Assembly (NCBI GenBank): GCA_013812465.1
Contig: JACCTK010000163.1
Coordinates: 1 to 7,438, forward strand
Source: Actinomycetota bacterium
GTDB lineage: Bacteria > Actinomycetota > Thermoleophilia > Gaiellales > Gaiellaceae
Direction of reading: 5' to 3'
Length of the DNA stretch: 7,438 nucleotides
Shown here piece after piece: positions 1 through 6,429 of this stretch. The notes below the pieces were generated by a model. It was not told where the DNA came from, searched no databases, and saw nothing but the letters and a program-made list of their open reading frames with translations. Each line of letters begins with the position of its first letter. Position 1 is the first letter of the stretch. The position numbers and the translations under genes were made by a program.

Positions 1-770
1 CGCAAGAGATCTCCACCGGCCTCGGCGAGCACCTCGACGAGAAGACACGGCTCGTCTGGCTCGAGTCGCCGACGAACCCGCTCTTGAACCTCGTCGACAT
101 TCGGGCGGCAGCCGAGGCGGCGCACGCATTTGGCGCGCTGGTCGTCGTCGACAACACCTTCGCGACGCCGTATCTCCAGCAGCCGCTGTCCCTGGGAGCG
201 GACGTCGTACTCCATTCGACGACGAAGTACCTCGGCGGTCACTCGGACGTCGTTGGCGGATTTCTCGCGACGAACGACGACGGGATCTCCGAGCGCCTTG
301 CATTCCTGCAGAAGTCGCTCGGCGCGGTGCCCGGCCCCTTCGACTCCTGGCTCGTGCTGCGCGGCGTGAAGACGCTCGCCGTCAGGATGGAGAAGCACTG
401 CGAGAATGCCATCGCGATCGCGGCGTTTCTCGAGCGCGAGACCCGCGTCGAGCGCGTTCTCTACCCGGGATTGCCGACGCACCCGGGCCACGAGATCGCC
501 GCCGCGCAGATGCGCAACTTCGGAGGCATGGTCTCCTTCCTCGCCGGGAGTGAGGAAGAGGCCGTCGCGCTGGTCGCCCGCACGAAGATCTGGAAGCTCG
601 CGGAGAGCCTCGGCGGGGTCGAGAGCCTGATCGAGCAACCGGCCCGGATGACGCACGCGTCGACAGCCGATGCGCCCTTCGCCGTGCCGCCGAGCCTCGT
701 CCGGCTCTCGGTCGGCATCGAGGCCGCGCACGACCTGATCGACGACCTCGACGTCGCGCTCGCCGGGTAA
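1..770 (+). CDS. Cystathionine gamma-lyase/synthase family PLP enzyme, 5' truncated by window edge
   Basis: This is a fold-type I PLP enzyme of the Cys/Met metabolism family, cytosolic, acting in trans-sulfuration between cysteine and methionine. The reading frame is open from base 3, and about 255 residues are present. The family is usually 380-400 residues, so roughly the first third is missing, including the substrate- and phosphate-binding Arg and Tyr. Visible hallmarks are LESPTNP near base 60, the VVDNTFATPY strand, and the PLP lysine in STTKYLGGHSD (Lys codon 225-227). The signature ESLGGVESLIEQPARMTHAS follows, then the carboxylate-binding Arg in LVRLSVGIE (codon 702-704). The Glu after ESLI (codon 633-635) sits where yeast and human cystathionine gamma-lyase have Glu and E. 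coli MetB has Ser. This leans towards lyase or dual activity, but mycobacterial proteins called MetB also carry Glu. The family call is certain; lyase versus synthase is not. A metallo-hydrolase gene follows 31 bases downstream. Confidence 0.95.
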   Translation, partial: QEISTGLGEHLDEKTRLVWLESPTNPLLNLVDIRAAAEAAHAFGALVVVDNTFATPYLQQPLSLGADVVLHSTTKYLGGHSDVVGGFLATNDDGISERLAFLQKSLGAVPGPFDSWLVLRGVKTLAVRMEKHCENAIAIAAFLERETRVERVLYPGLPTHPGHEIAAAQMRNFGGMVSFLAGSEEEAVALVARTKIWKLAESLGGVESLIEQPARMTHASTADAPFAVPPSLVRLSVGIEAAHDLIDDLDVALAG

Positions 771-784
771 TGGAGCGACGCTGT

Positions 785-794
785 AGGGGCGAGG
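785..794 (+). promoter_or_regulatory. Ribosome binding site of the metallo-hydrolase gene
   Basis: A purine-rich stretch, AGGGGCGAGG, precedes the GTG at 802. Its GAGG core (791-794) lies 7 bases from the start codon, which supports this GTG as the initiation codon. It also means the gene need not depend on translational coupling with the PLP enzyme gene that ends at 770. Confidence 0.6.
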
Positions 795-801
795 CTCTCA
801 C

Positions 802-1677
802 GTGACGCCGCTGACGGTCGAGCCGATCGATCTTCACCACCTCGACGAGCGCATCATCGGTTGCTACGTGCTTGAGACCCAGGACGGTCCCGCGCTCTTC
901 GACTGCGGCCCGACGACGTGCATTCCGCACCTCAAGGCGGGACTCGCCGAGCGAGGGCTCGATCTCACGGATATCCGCCACCTGCTCCTCTCCCACATCC
1001 ACCTCGACCATGCGGGAGCGGCGGGCGTGCTCGTCCGCCAGCATCCGTGGCTGCAGGTGCACGTCTCAGAGATCGGGGCGCCGCATCTGGTCGACCCGTC
1101 GAAGCTCGAGACCAGCGCCCGGAGGCTGTACGGAGCCAGCTTCGACCCGCTCTGGGGCGAGCTGGCCCCGATTCCGGAGCGGAACGTCCACGTCGTCGGC
1201 GACCGAATCCTCGGTCTCGAGTGCTTCGCGACGCCGGGCCACGCCTGGCACCACGTCTCCTACCTCGACGCCGACGGGACGCTTTACGCAGGAGACGCGG
1301 CGGGAGTGCGCATCGCGCCCGGCAGCTTCGTCATGCCGCCCTGTCCGCCGCCCGAGATCGATCTCGAAGCGTGGGAGCAGACGATCGAGGAGATCGAGCG
1401 GCGCACACCGGGCCGACTCGCGCTGATCCACTTCGGGACGTTCGACGACGTGCAGGAACACCTCGCTGCGTTAAGGGAGACCCTGCACGCCTGGGCGAGC
1501 CGCGTCGAGGACGGCATGGACGAGCAGACCTTCGTCGCCGCCGCGCGCTATGACGTCTCGCAGGTCGAGCCGGAGATCACCGACCTCTACGACGAGGCAG
1601 CCCCGTTCTGGCATCACTTCCAGGGCCTCACTCGCTACTGGCGAAAGCGACGGGAAGCGGCGGCCCCCTCAGCCTGA
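802..1677 (+). CDS. MBL-fold metallo-hydrolase
   Basis: This is a 291-residue metallo-beta-lactamase-fold hydrolase, probably cytosolic because no signal peptide or membrane segment is seen. The metal-binding set is complete: SHIHLDHAG gives His65, His67, Asp69 and His70; TPGHAWHH gives His147; YAGDAAG gives Asp165; and LIHFG gives His210. This is the di-metal arrangement of the glyoxalase II-like (COG0491) branch. Residues 185-290 form a mostly helical tail with an acidic/aromatic segment (about residues 258-275, including FWHHF) and a basic end. Substrates in this superfamily include thioesters, lactones, phosphodiesters and persulfides, and the sequence does not decide among them. It lacks the obvious compact layout of ETHE1-type persulfide dioxygenases. 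The GTG start is supported by a Shine-Dalgarno sequence and by the position of the first beta-strands. It lies 31 bases after the trans-sulfuration gene, possibly in one transcript. Its 3' end overlaps the convergent DUF2237 gene by 9 bases. Leu224 is encoded by a rare TTA codon (1471-1473). Confidence 0.92.
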   Translation: MTPLTVEPIDLHHLDERIIGCYVLETQDGPALFDCGPTTCIPHLKAGLAERGLDLTDIRHLLLSHIHLDHAGAAGVLVRQHPWLQVHVSEIGAPHLVDPSKLETSARRLYGASFDPLWGELAPIPERNVHVVGDRILGLECFATPGHAWHHVSYLDADGTLYAGDAAGVRIAPGSFVMPPCPPPEIDLEAWEQTIEEIERRTPGRLALIHFGTFDDVQEHLAALRETLHAWASRVEDGMDEQTFVAAARYDVSQVEPEITDLYDEAAPFWHHFQGLTRYWRKRREAAAPSA

Positions 1678-2022
1678 GAACGCGTGCGCTTCGAGGTCTC
1701 CCATCGAGACGAACTCGAGCGCGGAGGCGTGCGTCGCCTCCAACACGACCAGCGGGGCGACCCCCGCCTCGAGCGCCTCGTTCCAGCGCTCGGCGACGAC
1801 GCACCAGCGGTCTCCCGGCTGGAGGCCGGGGAACATCCACTGCGGCTGCGGAGTGACGAGATCGTTCCCGCGCGCGACCGAGAACTCGAGGAACTCCTCG
1901 GTCATCACTGCGCAGACCACGTGAAAGCCGGGATCGCTTCCGGTGTGGCAGTAGCCGTCCCGGTAGAACCCCGTCACCGGATCGAAGGAGCAGGGCTCGA
2001 GTTCGCCGCCGAGGACGTTCAT
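1669..2022 (-). CDS. DUF2237 family protein (COG3651-like)
   Basis: This 117-residue protein matches the DUF2237 family along its whole length. The opening MNVLGGELEPCSFDPVTGFYRDGYC, the centre VCAVMTEEFLEFSVARGNDL, the stretch FPGLQPGDRWCVVAERW and the closing VVLEATHASALEFVSMGDLEAHA are all characteristic. Four cysteines (11, 25, 37, 74) and several aromatic residues lie in these conserved blocks. No signal peptide or membrane segment is seen, so it is probably cytosolic. The family's biochemical function is unknown to me and I do not assign one. The start was chosen because the family begins at MNVLGG and because the ATG overlaps the MATE stop codon as ATGA (2019-2022), typical of translational coupling. 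There is no separate Shine-Dalgarno sequence. A longer upstream reading in this frame is antisense-type noise across the transporter gene. It is the last gene of the five-gene unit and converges on the metallo-hydrolase gene. Confidence 0.9.
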   Translation of the reverse strand: MNVLGGELEPCSFDPVTGFYRDGYCHTGSDPGFHVVCAVMTEEFLEFSVARGNDLVTPQPQWMFPGLQPGDRWCVVAERWNEALEAGVAPLVVLEATHASALEFVSMGDLEAHAFSG

Positions 2023-3323
2023 GCCCAGCCGGTCACGAGCCAGCGCCCGCGCCGGAAGCGAGCCAGCATCCCGGCCAGCCGCACGACGATCAGGAGGACG
2101 AGCGCCGCCCAGACGCCACGGATTCCCCAGTCGCCTGCGAGCGCCACGAGCAAGGCAGCGGCGCAGACGAGGAAGGCGATCACCATCGAGCCCGCGAGAT
2201 ACGGCCCATCGCCTGCGCCGATCAGGATCCCGTCCAAGGCGAAGACGGCGCCGTTCAAGGGCTGCATCAACGCGAAGAGCGGCCACAGGAGGGCGGTCTC
2301 GTCGAGCACCGCGGCGTCGCTCGTGAAGATCCGGGGTAAGACGCCCGCCAGCGCGAGCATCACCAGAGCAAACACGCCTCCCGCCGCCACCGAGAGCCAG
2401 ATCATCCGCTCTCCCGCTGCATATGCCCGCTCGGTCCGCCCTGCTCCGAGCTCGCGCCCGACGATGATCTGCCCTGCGATCGCCACCGAGTCGAGGACGA
2501 GCGCGAGGAAGATGAAGAGCTGGAAGGCGATCTGGTGGGCGCCGATCGACGCCTCCCCAAAACGGGTCGCGACGGCGCCGGCGAGCACGAACGAGCCGAT
2601 GAGCGAGGTCGTCCGCAGAAGGATCCACTTCCCCAGCCAGAGCACGCGCCGGGCGAGCTGGAAGTCGGGCCGCGCCTCGCCGGCCCGGAGCCCACGCAGG
2701 ATCACGATGACGAACGCCCCGCCCATTCCAAGCTGCGCGATCGCCGTTCCCCAGGCCGAGCCCTCGATTCCCCAACCGAATCCGTAGACGAACAGCACCT
2801 CGAGGACGACGTTCACGACGTTCCCGGCGATGACGATCACGAGCGGCGTCCGCAGATCCGAGATTCCCCTGAGGTAGCCCTGACCACCGAGCGCGAGGAA
2901 GGCGGCGGGGAAGCCGACCGCGGCGATACGGAGATAGGTGACGGCGTACTCCGCGGACTGGCCCTCACCACCCATCAGCGCCACGAGCGGCTCGGCGAAG
3001 ATCGCGACGAGCGCCGAGACGGCGATCCCGAACCCGAGCGACAACCAGACAGCCTGCGCCCCGAGGCGACGCGCGATCGCGCTCTGGCCCGCCCCTCCCG
3101 CGCGCGCGACCTGCGCGGTCGTGCCGTATTGGAGGAAGTTGAAGATCGCGAAGAGGCCTCCGAGGATCGCCGCCGCGATGCCGAGCGCGGCCAGCTGCGA
3201 GCGACCGAGATGGCCGACGATCGCTGTGTCGACAAGGAGGTAGAGCGGTTCTGCGGCGAGCGCGCCCAGCGCGGGAAGCGCGAGCGTGAGGATCTCGCGG
3301 TCGTGCGGGGAGCGCAGCTTCAC
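2019..3323 (-). CDS. DinF-type MATE family efflux transporter
   Basis: This 434-residue polytopic inner-membrane protein of the MATE family exchanges protons or sodium for organic cations, drugs or metabolites. The hydrophobic pattern suits the usual 12 transmembrane helices. Helix 1 (LALPALGALAAEPLYLLVDTAIVGHLG, about residues 14-40) carries the conserved Pro17 and an Asp32 in the place of the ion-coupling Asp of DinF-like MATEs. The GQGYLRGISDLRTPL segment (about 147-161) and its second-half counterpart, DGILIGAGDGPYLAG, are typical of the internally duplicated fold. The GTG start at 3323 overlaps the glycosyltransferase stop as GTGA (3320-3323). An 80-residue upstream extension is rich in Arg/Gly, lies antiparallel to no membrane pattern and falls inside the glycosyltransferase gene, so I reject it. 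No Shine-Dalgarno sequence precedes the GTG, which suggests coupling. One leucine uses TTA (2337-2339). The substrate cannot be read from the sequence. Its partners suggest a glycosylated small molecule, by inference only. Confidence 0.93.
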   Translation of the reverse strand: MKLRSPHDREILTLALPALGALAAEPLYLLVDTAIVGHLGRSQLAALGIAAAILGGLFAIFNFLQYGTTAQVARAGGAGQSAIARRLGAQAVWLSLGFGIAVSALVAIFAEPLVALMGGEGQSAEYAVTYLRIAAVGFPAAFLALGGQGYLRGISDLRTPLVIVIAGNVVNVVLEVLFVYGFGWGIEGSAWGTAIAQLGMGGAFVIVILRGLRAGEARPDFQLARRVLWLGKWILLRTTSLIGSFVLAGAVATRFGEASIGAHQIAFQLFIFLALVLDSVAIAGQIIVGRELGAGRTERAYAAGERMIWLSVAAGGVFALVMLALAGVLPRIFTSDAAVLDETALLWPLFALMQPLNGAVFALDGILIGAGDGPYLAGSMVIAFLVCAAALLVALAGDWGIRGVWAALVLLIVVRLAGMLARFRRGRWLVTGWA

Positions 3324-4366
3324 GCGGGCGGCGTCGCGGCGATCGTCGCCTCGTACGCGGCGACGTATGCGGCCACCATGCGCTCCGGCGAGAATCGCTC
3401 CTCGACCTCGCGGCGCAGAACCGCCGGATCGAGGCTGTCGGCGAGCTCGAGCACCGTCTCGTCCTCCATGTCGCGATAGCGGTCGACGATGACGCCAGTG
3501 CGGCCGTGCTCCAGGATCTCCGGAACAGCCCCTCGCCGGGTGGCGATGACCGGCGTTCCGCACGCCATGGCCTCGATCACGACGAGGCCGAACGGCTCCT
3601 CCCAGTCGATCGGGAAGATGAGCGCCCGCGCGCCCATCAGGAGCTCGACCTTGTCGGCGTGCCCGACTTCGCCCACGTACTCGATCGACTCACCGAGGTG
3701 CGGGCGGATGAACTCGTCGAAGTAGCGGATCTCGAGCGGCTCGCGGCACTTGGCGGCGATCTTCAGCGGCAGGCCCGTCTCGAGCGCGACTGCGAGCGCG
3801 CGATGCGCGCCCTTGTCCGGGCTCATGCGTCCGAGGAAGACGAGATACTCGCCGCCGGACTTGCGCCGGAACGGGTAGACGGAGAGATCAAGCGCGTTCG
3901 GACAGTTCGCGATCCAAGGAAGATCCTGCTTCGGCTTCCGCTGGTTCATGGAGATCGAGATCAGTTTGGCGTTCGGCGCCAGCTCGACGACGTTCTCGTA
4001 GAAGCGTCCCGGCCCGCCGTCCAAGGGGCCGTGAACGGTGTGGCAGAAGGGCACGTCGAGGAGTCCGCCGAGCGCGAGCCCGAGCAGGCCCGTGTGGTCG
4101 TGCATCACGTCGAACTCGTGGCCCTTGCGAATCGCATGCACCGTGTGCTGCATCTCCCAGTACGTGTGTCCGATCCACTCGCTGGGCGCCGTCTGGAAGA
4201 CGGACTCGAGCCGCGCGCGCGTCTGCGAGTCGCCCGACGCGAAGAGCGTGACGTCGTGGCCGGCGTCCACGAGCCCGTCGGCGAGGAGCGCCACGACGCG
4301 CTCGGTTCCGCCGTACGCCTCCGGGGGCACGGGGAACCACACAGGACAAATAAGGCCGACGTTCAC
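3320..4366 (-). CDS. Glycosyltransferase family 4-like (GT-B fold)
   Basis: This is a 348-residue retaining GT-B glycosyltransferase that moves sugar from a nucleotide-sugar donor, probably in the cytosol or at the inner membrane face. The N-terminal domain starts with NVGLICPVWFPVPP and holds the glycine-rich acceptor-side motif YGGTERVV (18-25) and the DVMHDHTG turn (86-93). The C-terminal donor domain begins at YLVFLGRMSPDKGAH (174-188), with Arg180 and Lys185 in the usual phosphate-contacting positions. The EX7E motif follows in EPFGLVVIEAMACGTPVIA, with Glu257 and Glu265. The length is at the short end of normal and the protein looks complete. The GTG at 4366 is preceded by a perfect AGGAGG. 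The gene begins 8 bases after the debranching-enzyme-like gene and runs into the MATE gene by 4 bases. Pairing with a glycoside hydrolase suggests action on a glucan or small glucoside, but donor and acceptor are undetermined. Confidence 0.93.
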   Translation of the reverse strand: MNVGLICPVWFPVPPEAYGGTERVVALLADGLVDAGHDVTLFASGDSQTRARLESVFQTAPSEWIGHTYWEMQHTVHAIRKGHEFDVMHDHTGLLGLALGGLLDVPFCHTVHGPLDGGPGRFYENVVELAPNAKLISISMNQRKPKQDLPWIANCPNALDLSVYPFRRKSGGEYLVFLGRMSPDKGAHRALAVALETGLPLKIAAKCREPLEIRYFDEFIRPHLGESIEYVGEVGHADKVELLMGARALIFPIDWEEPFGLVVIEAMACGTPVIATRRGAVPEILEHGRTGVIVDRYRDMEDETVLELADSLDPAVLRREVEERFSPERMVAAYVAAYEATIAATPPA

Positions 4367-4370
4367 AGGT

Positions 4371-4376
4371 CCTCCT
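4371..4376 (-). promoter_or_regulatory. Strong Shine-Dalgarno overlapping upstream stop codon
   Basis: AGGAGG on the minus strand (4376 to 4371) is a perfect anti-16S match 4 bases before the GTG start of the glycosyltransferase. Its first two bases are the last two of the TAG stop (4377-4375) of the preceding hydrolase gene. It is the strongest ribosome binding site in the five-gene unit and may raise glycosyltransferase synthesis relative to its neighbours. The 4-base spacing is slightly short. Confidence 0.75.
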
Positions 4377-6429
4377 ATACCCCCTCGGCAATCGTCACAC
4401 GCCCGCGCTCGACCGCAACCGACCAGTTGCGCCCGAACGCGCGCACGCCCTCGACTCGCAACCCTTCCAGCCAGCTCGGCAGCTCGTCCTGGACGTTGGT
4501 GACGAGCCGCTGGCGCACACGGTCGGGCTCGATTCCGAGGAGGACGCGCACGAGCAGGATGGGGGTGCCCGCAGCCCAGGCCTGCGGACGGGCGGCCGTG
4601 GGATACGCGATCGGGAACGGCGTCTCATCTCGCGCATAGCCCGCGAAGACCTCGGGCAGCGACCAGTCGAAGTGGGCCGCGGCCTCGATCAACGCGCGGG
4701 CCACGCGCCTCGCCGCCTCGGGGTAGCCGTGCCGTGCGAGGCCCCACGCGGTGAGCGACGAGTCATGGGGCCAGACCGTGCCGTTGTGGTAGCTGATCGG
4801 GTTGTACGCGGCTTCGTCACTCGCCATCGTGCGGATTCCCCAGCCCGACCACAGCGACTCGGAGAGCAGCTGGTCGACGACGCGCGAGACCCGCTCGGGC
4901 AGGACGATCCCGCTCCAGAGCAGATGCCCCATGTTCGAGCAGCGGGCGTCGACGTGCCTTTTCTCCCCGTCCAGCGCGAGCGCGAAGAACCCGCCCCGCT
5001 CCTCGACCCAGAACGCCTTGTCGAACGCGGAACGGAGCTCGGCGGCCTCGCGCTCGAGCCGGTCTGCGAGCTCCGGCTCGCGCCAGACATCGCGGGCGAT
5101 CTCGGCCAGCCCGAGCTTCGCGTCGTACACGTAGCCCTGCACCTCGACGGGCGCGATCGGCGCGTCCGCGAAGCGCCCGTCGTGAAAGCGCTGCGAGTCG
5201 CCGGAGTCCTTCCACGACTGGTTGACGAGACCGCCATCCGCCTTTCGCGCGTACTCGACGAAGCCGTCGCCGTCGACGTCCCCGTAGCGGTCGATCCACT
5301 CGAGCGCCAGCATCGCGGGCTCTCGCAAGCGCCGGACGAGCACCGCGTCGTCCGTCCAGCGCCAGGTCTCGGCGAGAAGGACGAGAAAGAGCGGCGTTGA
5401 GTCGATGGAGCCGTAGTAGCGCGGGAACCAGAACTCGGCGGCGCGACCCTGCCGGACCTCGTGGACGATCTTTCCGGGCTCGGCGTCGATCGCCGGATCC
5501 ATCGTCGTGGCCTGGAGCTCGGCGAGCGCGTCCAACGCGCCGATCGCGGGCTCCGGGCCGAGCATGAGCGATTGCAGCGACGTGATCGCCGTGTCGCGGC
5601 CGAACACCGTCATGAACCAAGGCATGCCCGCGGCGAAGAGCGGCCGTCGGAACTCGCCCGTGCGCATGCGCAACGCGGCCAGGTCGGCGATCGAGCGGTC
5701 GAACGCACGGCGCAGGCTCTCCCAGCCTCCACGCACCCGCGGCACCCGCAGCGTCCAGGCGGCGACGACGTCGCCGAGTGTCTCGCGCTCGTCGCTCAGA
5801 TGCTCGGCGAGGTCCCCGTCGGTCTCGGAGTCGAGCGACGGCACGACGTCGACGGTGAGGTCCCAGCGCTCGTGCGGCTCGAGAGAAAGTTCGAAGGTCG
5901 CCCCGCCCTCCTCGATCCGGCCGTCTTGGGAGAGGACGATGCGGGTCCTGAGGTCGCCCACCGGGTCCGCGATCAGAATCTGGCGGCGCCCTTCGTCGTA
6001 CGTCGAGGGAGCGGGAGACGGGAGGTCGGGCGCGTTCTCGGGGTCGCCGAGCGCGAAGTCGTGCAGCTTGACCGAGATGATGTCCGCGAAGTCCGCCGCG
6101 AGCTCGAGGGAGACGTCGAAGTCGAGCCGGTGCATGCTCTCGTTCCGGATCGCGATCCGCTCCTGCAGACCCGTGCCGACAAAGCGCTCGCGCGAGATCG
6201 AGAGCGCATCTTGCGGAAGCCCGTTCAAGGTCGCGTTGCGAAGGAAGAACGCCGCCGCGAAGTGCTCGACCCGCCCCGACGAGAGCAGGAGCAGCGGCGA
6301 TCCCTGGACGGAGAGCACGAGCCGCGAGAGAAACCGCGTGTCGTGCGCGAAGAAGCCGCTCGTGGGGGCGGCGATGTCGCCCCGCTCGTCGGACATGCAG
6401 AAGGTCGTCCCCTCCAAGATCGTCAGCAT
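4375..6429 (-). CDS. Amylo-alpha-1,6-glucosidase-type glycoside hydrolase (glycogen debranching-like)
   Basis: This 684-residue protein has an N-terminal debranching-enzyme domain (GDE_N_bis type, about residues 1-195). That domain shows TILEGTTFCMSDERGDI and the FFAHDTRFLSRL motif (26-37). A long alpha/alpha-barrel hydrolase domain follows (about 235-640). Barrel landmarks are GMPWFMTVFGRDTAI (268-282), EFWFPRYYGSIDSTPLFL (332-349), NQSWKDSGD (403-411), YNPISYHNGTVWPHDS (542-557) and WSLPEVFAGY (589-598). By analogy with related clans, Asp408 and Glu593 are candidate catalytic acid and base. DVDGDGFVE (384-392) looks like a calcium-binding loop. No GH13 glucanotransferase half, signal peptide or membrane segment is present, so a cytosolic glucan or small-glucoside hydrolase is likely. 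The true substrate may not be glycogen. The ATG start overlaps the upstream dehydrogenase stop by 7 bases (ATGCTGA), with a weak GGGA 8 bases before it. Confidence 0.92.
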   Translation of the reverse strand: MLTILEGTTFCMSDERGDIAAPTSGFFAHDTRFLSRLVLSVQGSPLLLLSSGRVEHFAAAFFLRNATLNGLPQDALSISRERFVGTGLQERIAIRNESMHRLDFDVSLELAADFADIISVKLHDFALGDPENAPDLPSPAPSTYDEGRRQILIADPVGDLRTRIVLSQDGRIEEGGATFELSLEPHERWDLTVDVVPSLDSETDGDLAEHLSDERETLGDVVAAWTLRVPRVRGGWESLRRAFDRSIADLAALRMRTGEFRRPLFAAGMPWFMTVFGRDTAITSLQSLMLGPEPAIGALDALAELQATTMDPAIDAEPGKIVHEVRQGRAAEFWFPRYYGSIDSTPLFLVLLAETWRWTDDAVLVRRLREPAMLALEWIDRYGDVDGDGFVEYARKADGGLVNQSWKDSGDSQRFHDGRFADAPIAPVEVQGYVYDAKLGLAEIARDVWREPELADRLEREAAELRSAFDKAFWVEERGGFFALALDGEKRHVDARCSNMGHLLWSGIVLPERVSRVVDQLLSESLWSGWGIRTMASDEAAYNPISYHNGTVWPHDSSLTAWGLARHGYPEAARRVARALIEAAAHFDWSLPEVFAGYARDETPFPIAYPTAARPQAWAAGTPILLVRVLLGIEPDRVRQRLVTNVQDELPSWLEGLRVEGVRAFGRNWSVAVERGRVTIAEGV

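Noticed and set aside
382..1062. Minus-strand frame opposite the PLP enzyme and metallo-hydrolase genes
   Set aside because: It is Arg/Ser-rich with no motif and crosses the gap between two well supported plus-strand genes.
2023..2775. Upstream extension of the DUF2237 reading frame
   Set aside because: The family begins at MNVLGG. The upstream part is a low-complexity frame inside the transporter gene.
1684..2787. Long plus-strand open frame opposite the DUF2237 and MATE genes
   Set aside because: Its protein is rich in Arg/Pro/Ser/Ala with no recognisable motif, and it lies antisense to two convincingly conserved genes. Such frames arise from G/C-ending codons on the other strand.
3324..3563. 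Possible 80-residue N-terminal extension of the MATE transporter
   Set aside because: It is Arg/Gly-rich and unlike MATE N-termini, and it lies wholly inside the glycosyltransferase gene. The GTG at 3323 in a GTGA overlap gives the standard family start.
3506..4639. Plus-strand frame of 377 codons opposite the glycosyltransferase and hydrolase genes
   Set aside because: It spans the junction of two real genes on the other strand and has a biased, charged composition with no domain.
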